The translations under genes and the position numbers were made by a program. A stretch of DNA of 64,000 bases from the NCBI GenBank assembly GCA_963573385.1, contig CAUYLG010075820.1, positions 33,501-97,500 on the forward strand, given 5' to 3'. Each line of letters opens with the position of its first letter. Position 1 is the first letter of the stretch. The notes under the pieces are model-generated. The model had not been told where the DNA came from, did no database searches, and was given only the letters and a program-made list of their open reading frames with translations. This stretch comes from Cacajao melanocephalus (Eukaryota > Chordata > Mammalia > Primates > Pitheciidae). Below are positions 26,480 to 42,545 of the stretch, one piece after another.

Positions 26480-27520
26480 CCCAGAACCCAGCCTTGGGTG
26501 TTGCCCCGAGGGCGCAGCGCCGCTCCCAACGGCGCTGGGGGTCCAGGCGGCCCTGGGGCCCCGCAGGCCCGGGCTGAGCCCTCCCCTCTGTTCCCGCGTC
26601 GTTGGCCCTGAGCGCGTAGCGCTCGGAACTCGGAGGTGCCAGAGGCTCGGGCGAAGCAGGCCTGGGGAGGGCGCGAAGCAGCGGTGCTGCGATCCTCAGC
26701 CACCTGAGTCCCAGCCTGGAACCCTCGGATCCTAGGGTTCGGGCCCCGAACGTTCGGGCCCCCTAGGTGCCAGGCGCCCCGAGTGCCGGGGCGCGCCGGG
26801 CGCGGGCTGGGAGGGGCGGACAGCGGGCGGGACAGCGCCCCCGCTACGCCCGCGAGAGAGCGCACGCCCCTCCAGGAAGCGCCCGCCTCGCCTCCTGCTT
26901 CCCTCCCCACTCCCCCGCTCGGCCGGAGGGAGGAGCCCGAGCTGCCGCCGCCGCCGCCGCCGCCAGCCCAGCCCGGGAGGAGGACCCGACTCGGAGCGGC
27001 TGGGAGCGCACGCGAGCGGGCAGTGGCCGCGAGGGCAGCACCCTGAGCCCGTCCCGCGCCCGAGGGCCAGGCCGAGCAGAAGCAGCGCCCGGGCATGCCC
27101 GGGCGGCCCGGAGCGCGGGCAGCGGCAGCCGTGCGGTGAGGGCGGTGGCGTCCGCGGGACCCGCGGTGAGTGGGGCCCGGACGGGCGGGGCAGTGCCCAA
27201 GTGGGGACGGGCTCCTGGCGCCAGCGGAGGGTCCGAAGGAAGCCGGGCTCCGCCCCCGGGGGCTGCGGCGCTCTAGCCCCCGCCGCCCGCGCGAACCCAG
27301 ACTCCGGCGCTTCGGTGACTCAGCTCCGACCCAGCCACGCGGGGGCGCCCCGTCGACGCCCGGACTGCGGGGGAAGGGCGGGCGGGGTTCCCGGGGAGGA
27401 GGGCGCCCTCCGGGGTCGGAGCCCAGCTGCTTTGGGGACCGTCCCACCCGCCCGGAGGTGCCTGGAGGGCGTCTGGGAGGCGGAGTCCTGCCGCTGTGGC
27501 AACTGCTGAAGGCGTGAGGT
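26480..27520. promoter_or_regulatory. CPNE2: CpG-island promoter of CPNE2
   Basis: About 1 kb of dense CpG and very high GC with several GC boxes (GAGGGGCGG at 26811-26819, ACGGGCGGGG at 27181-27190) and a short (CCG)n run at about 26944-26961. No TATA box is obvious, as usual for a housekeeping-type island. It contains the CPNE2 untranslated first exon. Such islands often fire in both directions, which matters because the RNF111 fragment lies to its left on the minus strand. Long open frames on both strands here result from the scarcity of A/T-rich stop codons. Confidence 0.85.
26960..27165 (+). other. CPNE2: CPNE2 exon 1 (5' untranslated), start approximate
   Basis: The 3' end is placed at the strong donor CGCG|GTGAGT (GT at 27166-27167). 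A second usable donor, GCG|GTGAGG, is 30 bp upstream (exon end 27135). The 5' end cannot be fixed from sequence alone. The initiator ATG is in exon 2, 19.5 kb away, as in the human gene. Confidence 0.55.
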
Positions 27521-28269
27521 CGCGCTGGCTCTAGGCGGGTGCAGGCCCCTCTCCGCACCCCTCTGCGCTCCTCCAATCCCTCACTACCCACCCCTTGCCC
27601 CAGGCAGCTGCCGAAGGGCCAGCTCCCAGCCCCGGAACTGGGAGCGCAGAGGGGGAGTGGAGCTGGGCAGCTTCCCAGAAGTCGGAGTGTGTTTGCAAAC
27701 TAGTTTTTGCGAAAAAGCTGTCTGGCACCTGTGTGTTTTAAGGGGGTGGGGGGGGGCATGGAGAGAGCGGGCGAGCAAGGCCCTCTTTTATTCCCCGTTT
27801 CCCGCGGCGATGCTCCTGTGAAAATAGAGGGGTCTTACTCCCCTCTTCCCTGCTCTTCCCACCCCATCCCCCAGCCTTGCCCCCTTTCGTCCCCCAGTTG
27901 GAGAAGCTCTCCTATGAGGAAGGGGCTGCTTCAAAGGGGACTGTGGTTTGCCCTAGGTCACAGATGTTGCTGGCTCTGGCAGCCAATAGGGGGTTCATCT
28001 TGCATCTGAATCCCCTGCCCCATATGTACTGGGGGAAGGGAAAAGGGATCTGGGAGAATGAGCTGAGCCGCCCTTTGTTTTATCTACCGTTAGTTTTTGC
28101 TCCCTTAGGGGTGTGTGCTGTCATCAAAGGGTGGGGGGCTGTTTCTGCCCCTTGGGCATGCACAGCTTCAGAGACTGCGGGGAGCCCATGGTTTTCTGGA
28201 AACAGGCAGTGAGCGCAGATTTTAATCCCTGGCAGCTCCAGCCTGCCTGTGGACGGCCCTGATGGGGAG

Positions 28270-28460
28270 GCCTGGGAGACCTGGGTCTGAACCCCACCTA
28301 TGACCAGCAGGGAACTTGGCCCAGACCCTCTGCCCCTTGGGTCATCATCTGTGAAATGGGCTAAAGTTCCAGGGCCTGCCTCCTGGAGAATGGGCATGAG
28401 CATGAAGGCATGGTTTTATGGCATTCCCCCTGGCATAGGTCCCGGTGAGCTCTAGGACCG
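28270..28460 (+). repeat. MIR fragment
   Basis: CTGGGTCTGAACCCCACC and GGGTCATCATCTGTGAAATG are MIR-type segments. Confidence 0.6.
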
Positions 28461-29794
28461 CCCCAGGTAGGTGACAGCCAGCTGGAGTGGGAGGGGTCAT
28501 CCAGGCAGGTTCCTCCATGGAAAGCACCGGGAGGAAGGGCGACGTGGATGTTTGGTTCTTCTCTCGGCTATCATTTGTCGTCTGCGTGCCTTGTCCACCC
28601 CTTGGACTTGGGGTTTTTTCTGTCTGCAAAATGAGGCAAACTGTGACATGACCCAGCCTACAGGGCGGCTGGGAGGCTGGAACTGGGGAACGGGGAGCAG
28701 ATGTTTTACAAGTAGGGAGCACTTCATGAGTGGCAAGTGCTGTGTCTCTGGTGGTGTTCCAAGGGACACTCCCTCCCCTGGAATGTCATGAGAATTAAAA
28801 AGTGGGGCATAAGGGAAGAAGAGGGCCAAGAATGGAACCTCAGTTTCTAACAGTAAGGACAGTACCCCATCTGGTCCTCCTCCTAGCCCTCTGTTTCTGT
28901 ATCTATATACCTTTATATTCTTTTCAGGTAATCGTGTATTTCTGTAAAGGTAGGATTAAATTAGATTGCAAGGACTCAGGTGCCAGCACTTACTGGTACG
29001 TGGTAAGTGCCTGGTGACTCTTAGCTGTCAGTGCCATGGGAATATTAGAAAGCCTGATGTGAGTGACTGCATCCAGGTTTCCTTCTGGGATTGTCTCAGG
29101 CCAGCTTGCTCCTCCCCCTCCTGTCAGGACTTCTGGGCTGTTCTAGGGGCAGGGACCTGGGGTGAATGAAAGAAGACGAGGAGAGGTGATAGTTCTCATC
29201 CAGGTGTCCCCATATCCCCACCTCTGGCTGGCCTCCCAGGGCTCTAAGGAGTGAACAGAAAACAAAAGAGCATTCTCTAGTAATTTCCTCCCTCCATCAT
29301 CACCAGGCAGTGTCCCCATCTGAGAAGTCCTCAGCTCAGGGTCAGGGTGCCCCCAGCCTGATGGAGGTCTCTGTCCCTCTCCTCTCTTCTGATCCTTATA
29401 CACAGACGGCACTGGGGCTCTTAAGTCAGGAGCAAAACGCTTCAGGGACCCAGCTCCTTCCCCCTTGCAGAATATGGCCTCAGAGAGTGGAGGTGGGATC
29501 TCCCCCAAGCCATGCTGGATACAGTGTGAGCTCTGTGGGAACCGGGAGGCCAGGTCACCCTGTCATCTTGGCAAGCAGCTGTTAGAAAAGTCCACAATCA
29601 CATGTCTCCCTACCTCCCTGTCCAGAAGGGAGGATGTGGGGGTCCCACAGTGTCTGAGGACTGAGCCCAGGTTAGAGGCTCCTCCTGGCTCCCCGCCCAG
29701 TGCCTTCCACCCTCACTGGGCTGCCCGGCCTCAGCTCCCACTTTCATGGATGAGTCAAGAAGACTGCTGTTCCACATCCTGGAACATTTCTTTT

Positions 29795-30093
<299 letters not shown>

Positions 30094-30329
30094 AGAGCAT
30101 TTCTTTACTTGTCCTGGCCACACCTGCTCTGAGGTCTGTGATGAGACCGTAGTGAGATTGTGTCACCCTCCCTCCTCACTGCTGCATCTCCTGGTTGTAT
30201 TTTTCTTGGGGCATTTGCCACTCTTTAAAAAATCATCTTCTTTACTCATTGGTGCACCAGCTTATCTGCCTCCCTCCCCAAAGGGTGTCAGATCCACAAA
30301 AAGTCAAGAACAAACTGTTCGTCTTGCTT

Positions 30330-30405
30330 AGGGCCACGTCCCTCCATTTAGAACAGTGCCTGGCACATAGTAGGTGCTCAGTAAATCCTTGTGTGAGGAA
30401 TGACT
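30330..30405 (+). repeat. L2 3'-end fragment
   Basis: ACAGTGCCTGGCACATAGTA followed by GGTGCTCAGTAAAT. Confidence 0.6.
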
Positions 30406-30745
30406 GCACCTGCCCCTCCTTGTAGCCTCCTGTTGAATGAGTTTGTGATGCTGAGTGATGGATCTGGGAGAATTATGAGCTTGTCTTCTTGAGTCTCTGG
30501 AGGGATCCCTGTCTCACCATGCTGAGTGCTGAAGAGAGCATGGTCCTGCTGACAGCTAGATTTCACACTTGTAGCCTACAGAGCTGTGAGGGAATCTAAG
30601 CCATCCAGTGTGTGATGCTCAACTAGCCCGTGGCAAATCAGAGTTTGAAACCCGGAAGCTCAGCTCCCAGCATTCACGGCGCTCTTACGATACACTTTTC
30701 TCAGGTTGGGGCACCAGGGGGCATGTGTCTGAAAGACTGATGGGA

Positions 30746-31045
<300 letters not shown>

Positions 31046-31314
31046 AGGCTGTTGGGGCCCAACCAGAAGAGAGAGGGGTTAATTAGAAGAGTCGTCTTCT
31101 GGGAGCTGGGCATACTCCCTCCTGTGTCTTGGCGAGGGGACAGCCAGGGCACATTGGGCAGGTCACATACCCTCAGCTCCTGACAAGACAAAAGCCTGGA
31201 GGGAGATAGCTAAGTTGCAGGGAGAATGGGCTCCTGAACTGCTAGGCGTGTCCCCACTGCAGGGTCTTTGCACATGCTGGGAAACAGGTAGAGGAAACAG
31301 CACGTAGAAGGGCC

Positions 31315-31770
<456 letters not shown>

Positions 31771-32706
31771 CCCAGCTCAAATGCAGCCTCCTCCACCCCA
31801 CCTCATCACAATCACTTCACCCTGCTTTATTCCTTTTATGGCATTTTCCACTCTCTGAGATTTCCTGCCTTTGTCATTTGCTCACCTCTCTGTCCCCCAG
31901 CTCCATCTCGAACTCCCATGCCCAGAAATTGAGTGTGTCTTGATCATGGTTGCACCTCCAGAACACAGCAAAGTCCCTGGCCCAGAGGAGCTGCTTAAGA
32001 AACATCTGTTGAATGGCCACATGGATGGCTGCGTGGTGAGGGAGGCCTTCCTGGAAGTGGAGACCCAGAGTCACAGGTGAAAGAGGAGTGACATCTGTGT
32101 ACAAGCCTCTTCAGTTTCCAAGCCTTTCACTGCTACCTTAAGAACATAAAGAAGAAAGGAGTGGTGAGAACTCTAGTTATCAGGAGCTCCATTTCCTGTG
32201 TGAAGAAAGTGAGGCTAGAGAGGTTAGGGGACACGGCCCGGGTCACATAGGGAACGGGTGACTTTCCCCAGCACACCTCAGTCCCTTGGGTGGGCAGGCA
32301 ATGGCAGCAGGTGATGTCCCACCCAAGGGGACCTCACCTCCTCCGCCTCCCCAGCCTCCACTCTTTCAGTCCTAGGCAAGTCCACCTTCTCTCAGATACA
32401 CAGCTTTCCCCATTCCCTCCTCCATGGGAGTCCCCTGCCCTTGGAGCCTGGCCAGACCCACTCTCAATGTCTGCTACTCGGAGTCTCCCGCAAGCCAGAG
32501 TGCTCCATGCCCATCTCCACACGGAGCTTCCTGGGAGGCTGGAGGGGAAGGAGCTGAAACCCAGGAGGGAAGAGTGGCAGGAAAGGACAGAGCCCAGTCC
32601 CTGGACTCATGGGGAATACAGTGGAGGCTGCCTCTCAGTCTCCTGGGCCAGCCCCTATAAGTGACACGAACCTTCCAGTGCAGGCTGAGCTGAACCTGGG
32701 GCCTGG

Positions 32707-32721
32707 TGGTGGGGGGGGGGG
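32707..32721 (+). repeat. G-homopolymer tract
   Basis: An eleven-base G run after GGTGGT. A slippage-prone site and weak G-quadruplex candidate. Confidence 0.8.
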
Positions 32722-33564
32722 TCCCAAGGGAAGCCCCCTCCCCTAAGAGCCACAGCTTAGTGATTAGGTGAATGCTACAGAGAATGGCCTCCCTCTGAAT
32801 GTGATCTGGTGGAAGCTGGGGGTCCCCAGGGGGACCTCAGGGCCAAGCCCTGCTGCAGCCTCCTCGCCATGCTGTCTGCATCTATATTTATCCCCGTAAT
32901 GGCCTGGCTGCCTGTCGGAGTGTGGTGTCTTTGGAGCGCAGCAGCCGGTGCCATCGCAGTGGTGAAGTGATTTGTGTCAAGGTGCCGCCCCCACCTGGTC
33001 GGGAGTGCCAGCCTGCTCCCCAGGGGCTGCCTGTCACCTGGCAGAAGCCGGTGCAGCAGCGATGGGCAAGCGGCAAGAACCCCAGAGAATAAGGCTTGTG
33101 GCTGGACCCCGCCCAGCAGAACCAGGATACAGGATGCTGGGGTGGCCAGCCTGTGGCCAGGGTTCTTGTGTGCCTGGAAAGTGGGGCCAGATAAACTCTA
33201 AAGTCTTTCACCTCTGAGACTCAAAGAACTCATGACTCTGAAACCCCAGAATTCCCAAATTTTAGAATTCTGTGAATCTCTAGTCCTGGGCTTCTACAAT
33301 TCCAAGATGCCATGGTCTCTCTTCCTCTCGCCTTTTCACTCTTCCTCACTTTCAACAAAACGTGTCAAACTTCCATTCTGTGCATGTGGGTATTGGGAAC
33401 AACAAGATGAAAATAGGGTTTGGTTCTGTCTTTAAGCTCCAGTGAGGGTGACGCTTCCTAAACCAATGGTTATAATAGGGTGATATTGTAAGTGATTCCC
33501 TCTCAAGGACCAGGGAATCGGGAAGGGCTTTGTAGAGGAGTCCCTGGATTCTTGCTTTGTTTTT

Positions 33565-34175
33565 TTTTTTTTTAAACCACGTTGAAGCATAGCATACAAA
33601 ATAGAGCAGACATTCTACACGGACCAATCAATGACTGTTCAGAGACCGACTCATCTGTGTCATCAGAACCCAGATCAGAAACAGACCAGCATCAAAGCCC
33701 TGGTCAGTAACACCCATCCACTCGTCGTACCGCTATCCTGACTTCCAGCAGCATAGATTTGTTTTGTCCATGTTTAAAGTCACCTAAGTGAAAACATATA
33801 GGATGACATACTCCTTTCTGTCTGGCCCTCTTCACACAGCACGTGTGAGACCCATCTGTGTTATTGCTACCATGTTCTTCCTTCAAGCTGGCCGTGTGTT
33901 GTCCACTGTGCGTTCATTCACCAGTTATGTCTCCCTTCTTCCGATGATAAGGGTTTGAGTAGGGAGTTCCAGTCTGGGGCTATTACGATTAGCACTGCCA
34001 TGAACATTCTTGTATGTATCTTTTGGTGACTATCTGTGAGTGTTTACTTGGGGCATTAATATTTCTCCTAAGTGGTTGCTCCAATTTCCACTCCCTCTGG
34101 CAACCTGTGAGTGTTCTGGTTGCTCCACATTGTTGCCAACATGTGGTATCATCAGCCTTTTAAAATTTTGGCCGT
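33565..34175 (-). repeat. Old L1 fragment, diverged
   Basis: Contains ACAAAATAGAGCAGACATTC, AGCAGCATAGATTTG and GGGCTATTACGATTAGCAC, in the order of the L1M-type element seen at 24270. The annotated strand is uncertain because landmarks are eroded. Confidence 0.5.
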
Positions 34176-34202
34176 CCTGGGGGTGGGGATGGGTGCATAG
34201 GG

Positions 34203-34999
<797 letters not shown>

Positions 35000-35214
35000 T
35001 GCATTTGGTTTACTGAGCTGAGTTTGAAGAAAGGAATCGCTAAGAAGGGGGAAGGCATTCCAGGCAGATGCAACAGCACTGGCAAAATCAAGGAGACATG
35101 AAAAATATTAGCTGGAACTCTGTGTGGCGAACAGCAGAGCTCATGAGGGAGAGGACTTCGAGAGCCTCATCAGGGAACCTGGATGTTGTCCTGAGAACAG
35201 CTGGGAGCCATGGA

Positions 35215-35450
35215 GAGGTTTTTCTCATTTTGAGCCAGTACCTGCAGTGTGTCAAGCATTTTGTAATTTCCACGTGTTGGCTAAGAAAACTAAACTGAGA
35301 CACAGGAAGACCAAATGACTTGTCCAGAGTCACATTAGTGGAGGCCTAGGAGGGAGAGTGGTATTGGGCTGGGAGCCAGAGGACCAGAAGCATGTGGGTA
35401 AATGATTCAACCTCCAAGCCTCGGTTTGCTCATCTGGAGAATGAGAGTAA
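35215..35450 (-). repeat. MIR-type fragments
   Basis: TAAGAAAACTAAACTGAGAC, then ACTTGTCCAGAGTCACA, and CTCATCTGGAGAATGAG. Confidence 0.6.
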
Positions 35451-35704
35451 CGATGATAACACCTCATTCATGGATGTTGCGAAGCTACAAAATTTCAAGG
35501 ACCTGCAGCAGGCATTATTATTCTCATTTTATTTTGGTTATCTCCCTATCAGCATGGCCACACCCACCTTCATTCTCTCTTGCAGCTGACCTGGTCGGAG
35601 TGGACTCTCTGAGCTCCCACACTTAAGAAGGGCTAGCCCAGAGCTCCTGCCCTAACATCCTGTTTTCCGGCCCCATGACAGATCTCCTAGGAACTAAAGA
35701 TTGC

Positions 35705-36365
<661 letters not shown>

Positions 36366-36724
36366 TGCCATTTGTTTTCCTGGATCTTCTCACCAGGGAA
36401 ATGGGATGAAGGAGGCAATTTAGACCTGGATGCATTCAAGACACAGTCCAACCCCCTAAAAGTTCAGTAAACTTAGCAGCCATCAGGGCCTGTAGGGAAT
36501 GGGCATCTGGTTAGCCAAGGGTTCTGGTTAACAGAGCATTCCTATCCAGACTAGAGGTTGCAAACTCAGAGGTCTATAGAGACCCAGCTGGGAGCTCAGT
36601 GTGTGAAGCCAGCAGGGCTTATATGGAGATCAGGTGTGACACCTGCCTCATTATGTCAAATCCATGCTACACCAGAGCCATCCCTGGGGTGTGGTCAGCC
36701 ATAGGGTGGCCACATTGCAACCTC

Positions 36725-36945
36725 TGATCTGTGGCCTCGTGCCTCAAAGTGTGGTTCCAGAGAGGCGGCCCCAGCATCACCTGTAGCTTGTTAGAAACAC
36801 AGACTCTTAGGCCCCTCCCCAGACTTGCTGAATGAGAATCTGCCTTTGAACAAGATGCCCCACTTACTCAGCTAACCTGTGATTTGTGTGTACTTAGCCC
36901 ACATCAGAACCACCAGGAGAGCGTGTTAAAACACAGGCCTACGGG
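36725..36945 (+). repeat. hAT-type repeat(s), MER20/MER5B-like
   Basis: AAAGTGTGGTTCCAGAGAGG, CAGCATCACCTGTAGC and CCAGACTTGCTGAATGAGAA are typical of short hAT-Charlie elements. The family name is tentative. Confidence 0.55.
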
Positions 36946-36999
36946 TGCCACTCTAGGGCTTCTGCTAGAGCAGGTCTGTGTGGGTTCAGGGTGCTGCAT

Positions 37000-37327
37000 T
37001 TCTTTTTATTTATTTATTTTTTTTGAGACAGGGTCTTACTCTGTTACCTAGGCTGGAGTGCAGTGGCACGATCATGGTTCACTGCAGCCTCCACCTCCTG
37101 GGCTCAGGTGATTCTCCCCATCTCAGCTTCCCAAGTACCTGGGACTATAGGCACGTGCTACCATGCCCAACTAATTTTGTTTGTTTGTTTGTTTTGGTTT
37201 TTTTGGCATTTTGTGTAGAGACAGGGTCTCACCATGTTGCCCAGCCTGGGCTTGGATTCCTGAGCTCAAGTTCTACCTGCCTCAGCCTCCCAAAGTGTGG
37301 GGATGACAGGCGTGAGCCACTGCACCG
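37000..37327 (-). repeat. Alu with (TTTG)n insertion
   Basis: A (GTTT)n run at about 37177-37197 interrupts the second monomer. The poly-T end is (TTTA)n. Confidence 0.9.
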
Positions 37328-37443
37328 GTGGGTGCTGCATTTCTAGCAGGCTCCAGGGAGATGCATAGGTGACCCGTCTGGAAACCACACTTGTAGTGGT
37401 GATAGCTCTGAGCCACCTCAGGAGCCTCTGCCATCAGAGATGA

Positions 37444-37902
<459 letters not shown>

Positions 37903-38089
37903 TAACTTTACACATCCCCCAAGTTTTTTATCTGCTTGCCCCTCTCCTCAGACATTAAGAATCGCTGGGGATTCAGACGCCAAAGAATAGGTTCCTAACT
38001 ACTGCCTGGTACTGACCATGACCAGGCAACCATGTCCCTTTCTTTGTTACTGTCACCAGCAAAACAGAGAATTTATTTTTTTCCTTTTC

Positions 38090-38423
38090 TTTCTTTTTTT
38101 GATTTCAGAGACAAGATCTTACTCTGTCACCCAGGTTCAAGTACAGTGGCATGATCACAGCTCACTGCAGCCTTGACCTCTCAGTCTCAAGTGATTTTCC
38201 TGCTTCAGCTTCCCTAGTAGCTACAGGTGTGCACCACCACACTTGGCTAATTTTTTAATTTTTTATTTTATGTGATTCCCCCGCCCTGATCACAGCCTGC
38301 GCATAAAGACAGGATCTCACTATGTTGACCCAGGCTAGTCTCAAACTGCTGGCCTGAAGCAGTCCTCCCACCTCAGCCTCCCAAAGTATTGGGATTGTAA
38401 GCGTGGGCTGCCACGCCTGGCCT
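38090..38423 (-). repeat. Alu (AluJ-like) with internal extra sequence
   Basis: Diverged. About 30 bp of foreign sequence (GTGATTCCCCCGCCCTGATC and on) sits between the middle T-rich linker and the second monomer. Confidence 0.82.
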
Positions 38424-38820
38424 ATTTTTTCCTTTTCTACACATCAAGTTGTGTGTGCTTTTCTGACAGCAGACAGTGCCCTCGCTAGAGAAACAGTAGG
38501 ACATCCCACTGGTCCAACTCCTCCTCTCCACCAGCCTCTGGAGTGGGGGCTGCCTCTCTGGCTGCCTCAGGCCTGCCCTTTACCTTGCAGCTGCTCTCCT
38601 CCCCTTTGGGGTTCCCAGGCCTCCTCCTGGGCCTTCTGCTTCCCTGTGCCTGCCTCTCTCACCGTCCCCTCCTCTCCACCCATTTCTAAGTTGGAGGCCC
38701 CCCCACCCAGCCAGCGGCAGCTCCTCCCCGCACAGTGAGTTCCTTTGGTTCCCCGGTCCCCCATCTCGATGGGGCCAGGCCTGCTTTCCCCTCCTCACAG
38801 CCATTAAGAATCACTGATTA

Positions 38821-39004
38821 GGCCTGGCACAGTGGCTCACACCTGTAATCCCAACACTTTAGGAGGCCGAGGCAGGTGGATCATGAGGTCAGGAGTTCGA
38901 GACCAGCCTGGCCAGCATGGTGAAACCCCATCTCTACTAAAGATACAAAAAATTAGCTGGGCGTGGTGGCGTGCGCCTGTAATCCCAGCTACTTGGGAGG
39001 CAAA
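38821..39004 (+). repeat. 3'-truncated Alu with target-site duplications
   Basis: Starts with a normal Alu head and stops abruptly at ACTTGGGAGGC followed by only a few As. AAGAATCACTGAT is present exactly at 38806-38818 and again at 39005-39017. Confidence 0.9.
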
Positions 39005-39019
39005 AAGAATCACTGATCA

Positions 39020-39500
<481 letters not shown>

Positions 39501-39739
39501 GGAAGGATGGAGTGATGGCAGCACTTGGCTCTGGGCCTGGTCACCATCCTTCCCTGGCTTAGAAAAACCACTGCCTCTTTTGGGCCTCAGTTTCCACCCC
39601 TGTGAAGTAGGGCACAGTCCCTCTCCTTCTGGCCTCTCGGAGCCCAGGGTTTGAGAAGCTGCCTGTGATTCTCTCAAGTGATGTATGCAGGGGGAGGTGG
39701 CTATGATGATGGAGCCTGCCTGGCGAGCCCCCGCCTCCC

Positions 39740-40060
39740 TCATTGATTAGGTGCTCACATGTGCAGATACAGCTGTAGGTGCTGGGGAAACAGTAGCGAT
39801 GTCCCCCTGGGGGACAGGCAGACAGACAGATGCAGGTACATAGACAAATATGTAAAACAATTGTACATTGCAGCGATCTGTGAAGGAAGCAGCATGGAGC
39901 AGAGATGGATTACGTCAGCTTGGATGATCAGGGAAGGCCTCTGAGGACGTGACATTAAGCTGACAACCAAGACCTTGCCTGTGAAGAAAGGCACTCCTGA
40001 AAAAACAGAACAGCAAGTGCTAAGGCCCTGAGGCAGGAGAGAGGCTGACATATTTGCTGA
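39740..40060 (+). repeat. L2 fragment
   Basis: GGTGCTGGGGAAACAGTAG and AAGTGCTAAGGCCCTGAGG are L2 landmarks. Confidence 0.55.
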
Positions 40061-40281
40061 GCAGAGGGGGGCCAGTGCAGCTGGGGCAGAGGGCGTGAAC
40101 GAGGGGGAGGGTGGCAAGAAGTGGGGACAGGTCAGGCAGGGTCCTGTCAGCCTGGGTGGGATTTGGGGTTTGTGTGACCTGGATGAGGAGGGCACAGGAA
40201 GATTTTCAGGTAGAGCCATGGTGACATCTGACTTCTATGTTTAAAGACTCCCTCTGGCTTTGGTGTGGAAAAGAGAGTTCA

Positions 40282-40592
<311 letters not shown>

Positions 40593-40893
40593 TCAGAGAT
40601 ACCTGTTTTGGGTCAGGATGTGGCTGGGCATGAGATGATGTGACCAGGGCTGGGCTGACATAGTGGAAGTGGGGAGATGGGATGGACGCTGAATGCAGCT
40701 GGAAGGTGAAATCAGCCCTGGTGGGATATAGGAGGTGAAGATAAGAGAGGATGAAGGACAATGAGTTCCTAGTTTTCTGGCTAGAACCATGATGTTCTAG
40801 GACTGTGATTCAGCACTAGAGTGTCCAAGCCTGTCCTTCTGCCTAAGGGCAAGATGTCTCCTTGCCGGGGCCAGTGGACCCTGTAGGGGCTGA

Positions 40894-41056
<163 letters not shown>

Positions 41057-41964
41057 CCTGTGTGTTTTATTAACTGCATAGCCCCAGGGTGCTCAGGGAA
41101 TATTTGCTGAATGAACCAATGAATCAATGCCTGGGAATTCCTAAGCCCTGTCTTCTCTCTGCCTCGGTTGACCCATCTGTAAAAGGGACCAGTAGTTTCA
41201 TAAACTCGCTCTCCAAGCTCTTTGCTTGGGGGTCTGGGCACCCCAGAAGGGCTGTGTCCATCTGTGCCAAGAATCAGGACCATGCCTTGAGCAGGCCCTG
41301 GCTCCTCATCCCATCCCCCAGCCTGAAACCTCAAATTACCTGTGGGGTGGGGGCTGCCCCAGGGGTGTTCCCATCTGAGCGCATGGCAGGCCCAGCCCTC
41401 TCTTAATGACACCTTCCCTGCCTGCCCTCCTGCTGGGGTAGGAGGGGAAGGGGCCCAGCCCAGCCTAAGCTGTAGTTTCTTTTTCCATTGCGTCAGGCCT
41501 CAGGGTCCAGTCCGCCTGGCTGCTGCCGGGCTGGCACAGAGGGACCCACTCTTCACCCGGCCTGCCCCAACTCCAGACAGCATGTGCTCCCCATTTCGGG
41601 TATCCAGAAGCTTCCAGCCAGAGGGTGAGTTTGGAGATGGAGGACCTGCCCCTGGCTGGGGAAGGAGTTCCCTCCCCACCCACCCATCGCTCGCTCTGGC
41701 GGGGGGCCTGAGCTGATCCAGGTGGAGTTGCAGAGAGCTAGGGGCTCCTGGCCCAGCCCCCCCAGCCCATGACCTGTCCCTCCTGCCCACCCTGTCAGTT
41801 AGGCTGGAGGGAGGCAAGGGTAGGAGGCTGGCGTAGTAACTAAGGCAAGATAATGGGGCTTGGACGAGGCAGGGGGATGGGGGGCAGGGTAGTAATGGGG
41901 ACAGAAGGGGGTCACCCCAGACTGTTCAGGTGAGCATCTGTTATTGTATTTGTCAGTCTGGATG

Positions 41965-42005
41965 CGTGTGTGTACATGTGTGTATATGTGACCACACACG
42001 TGTGT
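41965..42005 (+). repeat. Imperfect (GT)n tract
   Basis: GCGTGTGTGTACATGTGTG and similar, partly mirrored by ACCACACACGTGTG. Confidence 0.75.
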
Positions 42006-42394
42006 AAATGGACAAGGAAGCACGTGAATCTGGGCGTGTGTGCCTGACACCCTCAGGATGAGAACAGAAGTGTCTGATTGGGCAGCAGGGGATGGCGGCC
42101 CAGGTGGCATCTAATACGTCACAGAGGGAGCCTATGAAGTGGGAAGAGGGTAAGTGAGCTAGAATCCACCTCGCCAGCAATGGTGGGAGATGCAGAGGTG
42201 TGGACAGGTTGACCCAGAGGAACTGGTGACCTTGGATACTCTGGGGCCCATCCTGGGTGTGTGTTCAAATGGGGGAACACCCTTGGCTTCCCCAGCCCTG
42301 ACTGCCACCTGTCCTCTTAGCCTCAGGCTCCCCTGGCCTGGCTGATGTCCTGGCTGTCCCTGCCTAAGTCCCACAATGTCCAGAAATCTCCTCA

Positions 42395-42545
42395 CCCTGG
42401 CAAAAGGCCAAGCATTGGCCTGGGAGTCTGGAGACCTGATTCACACCCTGTCTCTGCCTCTTCCTGGCCCTGAAACCTCAAGTGAGATTTACCCTCTGGG
42501 CCTCAGTTTCCTCATCTCTAAAATGGGGGTGATTGTCCTGCCTCA
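42395..42545 (+). repeat. MIR fragment
   Basis: GGGAGTCTGGAGACCTGATT and CCTCAGTTTCCTCATCTCTA. Confidence 0.75.

Noticed and set aside
26767..27276. 169-codon plus-strand frame in the CpG island
   Set aside because: Same compositional cause. The CPNE2 start codon is firmly in exon 2, and this frame does not continue into it.
26356..27591. 411-codon open frame on the minus strand across the CpG island
   Set aside because: Composition is Arg/Gly/Pro/Ala-rich in all frames because stop codons are rare at this GC level. No domain, and it overlaps the CPNE2 promoter and exon 1.
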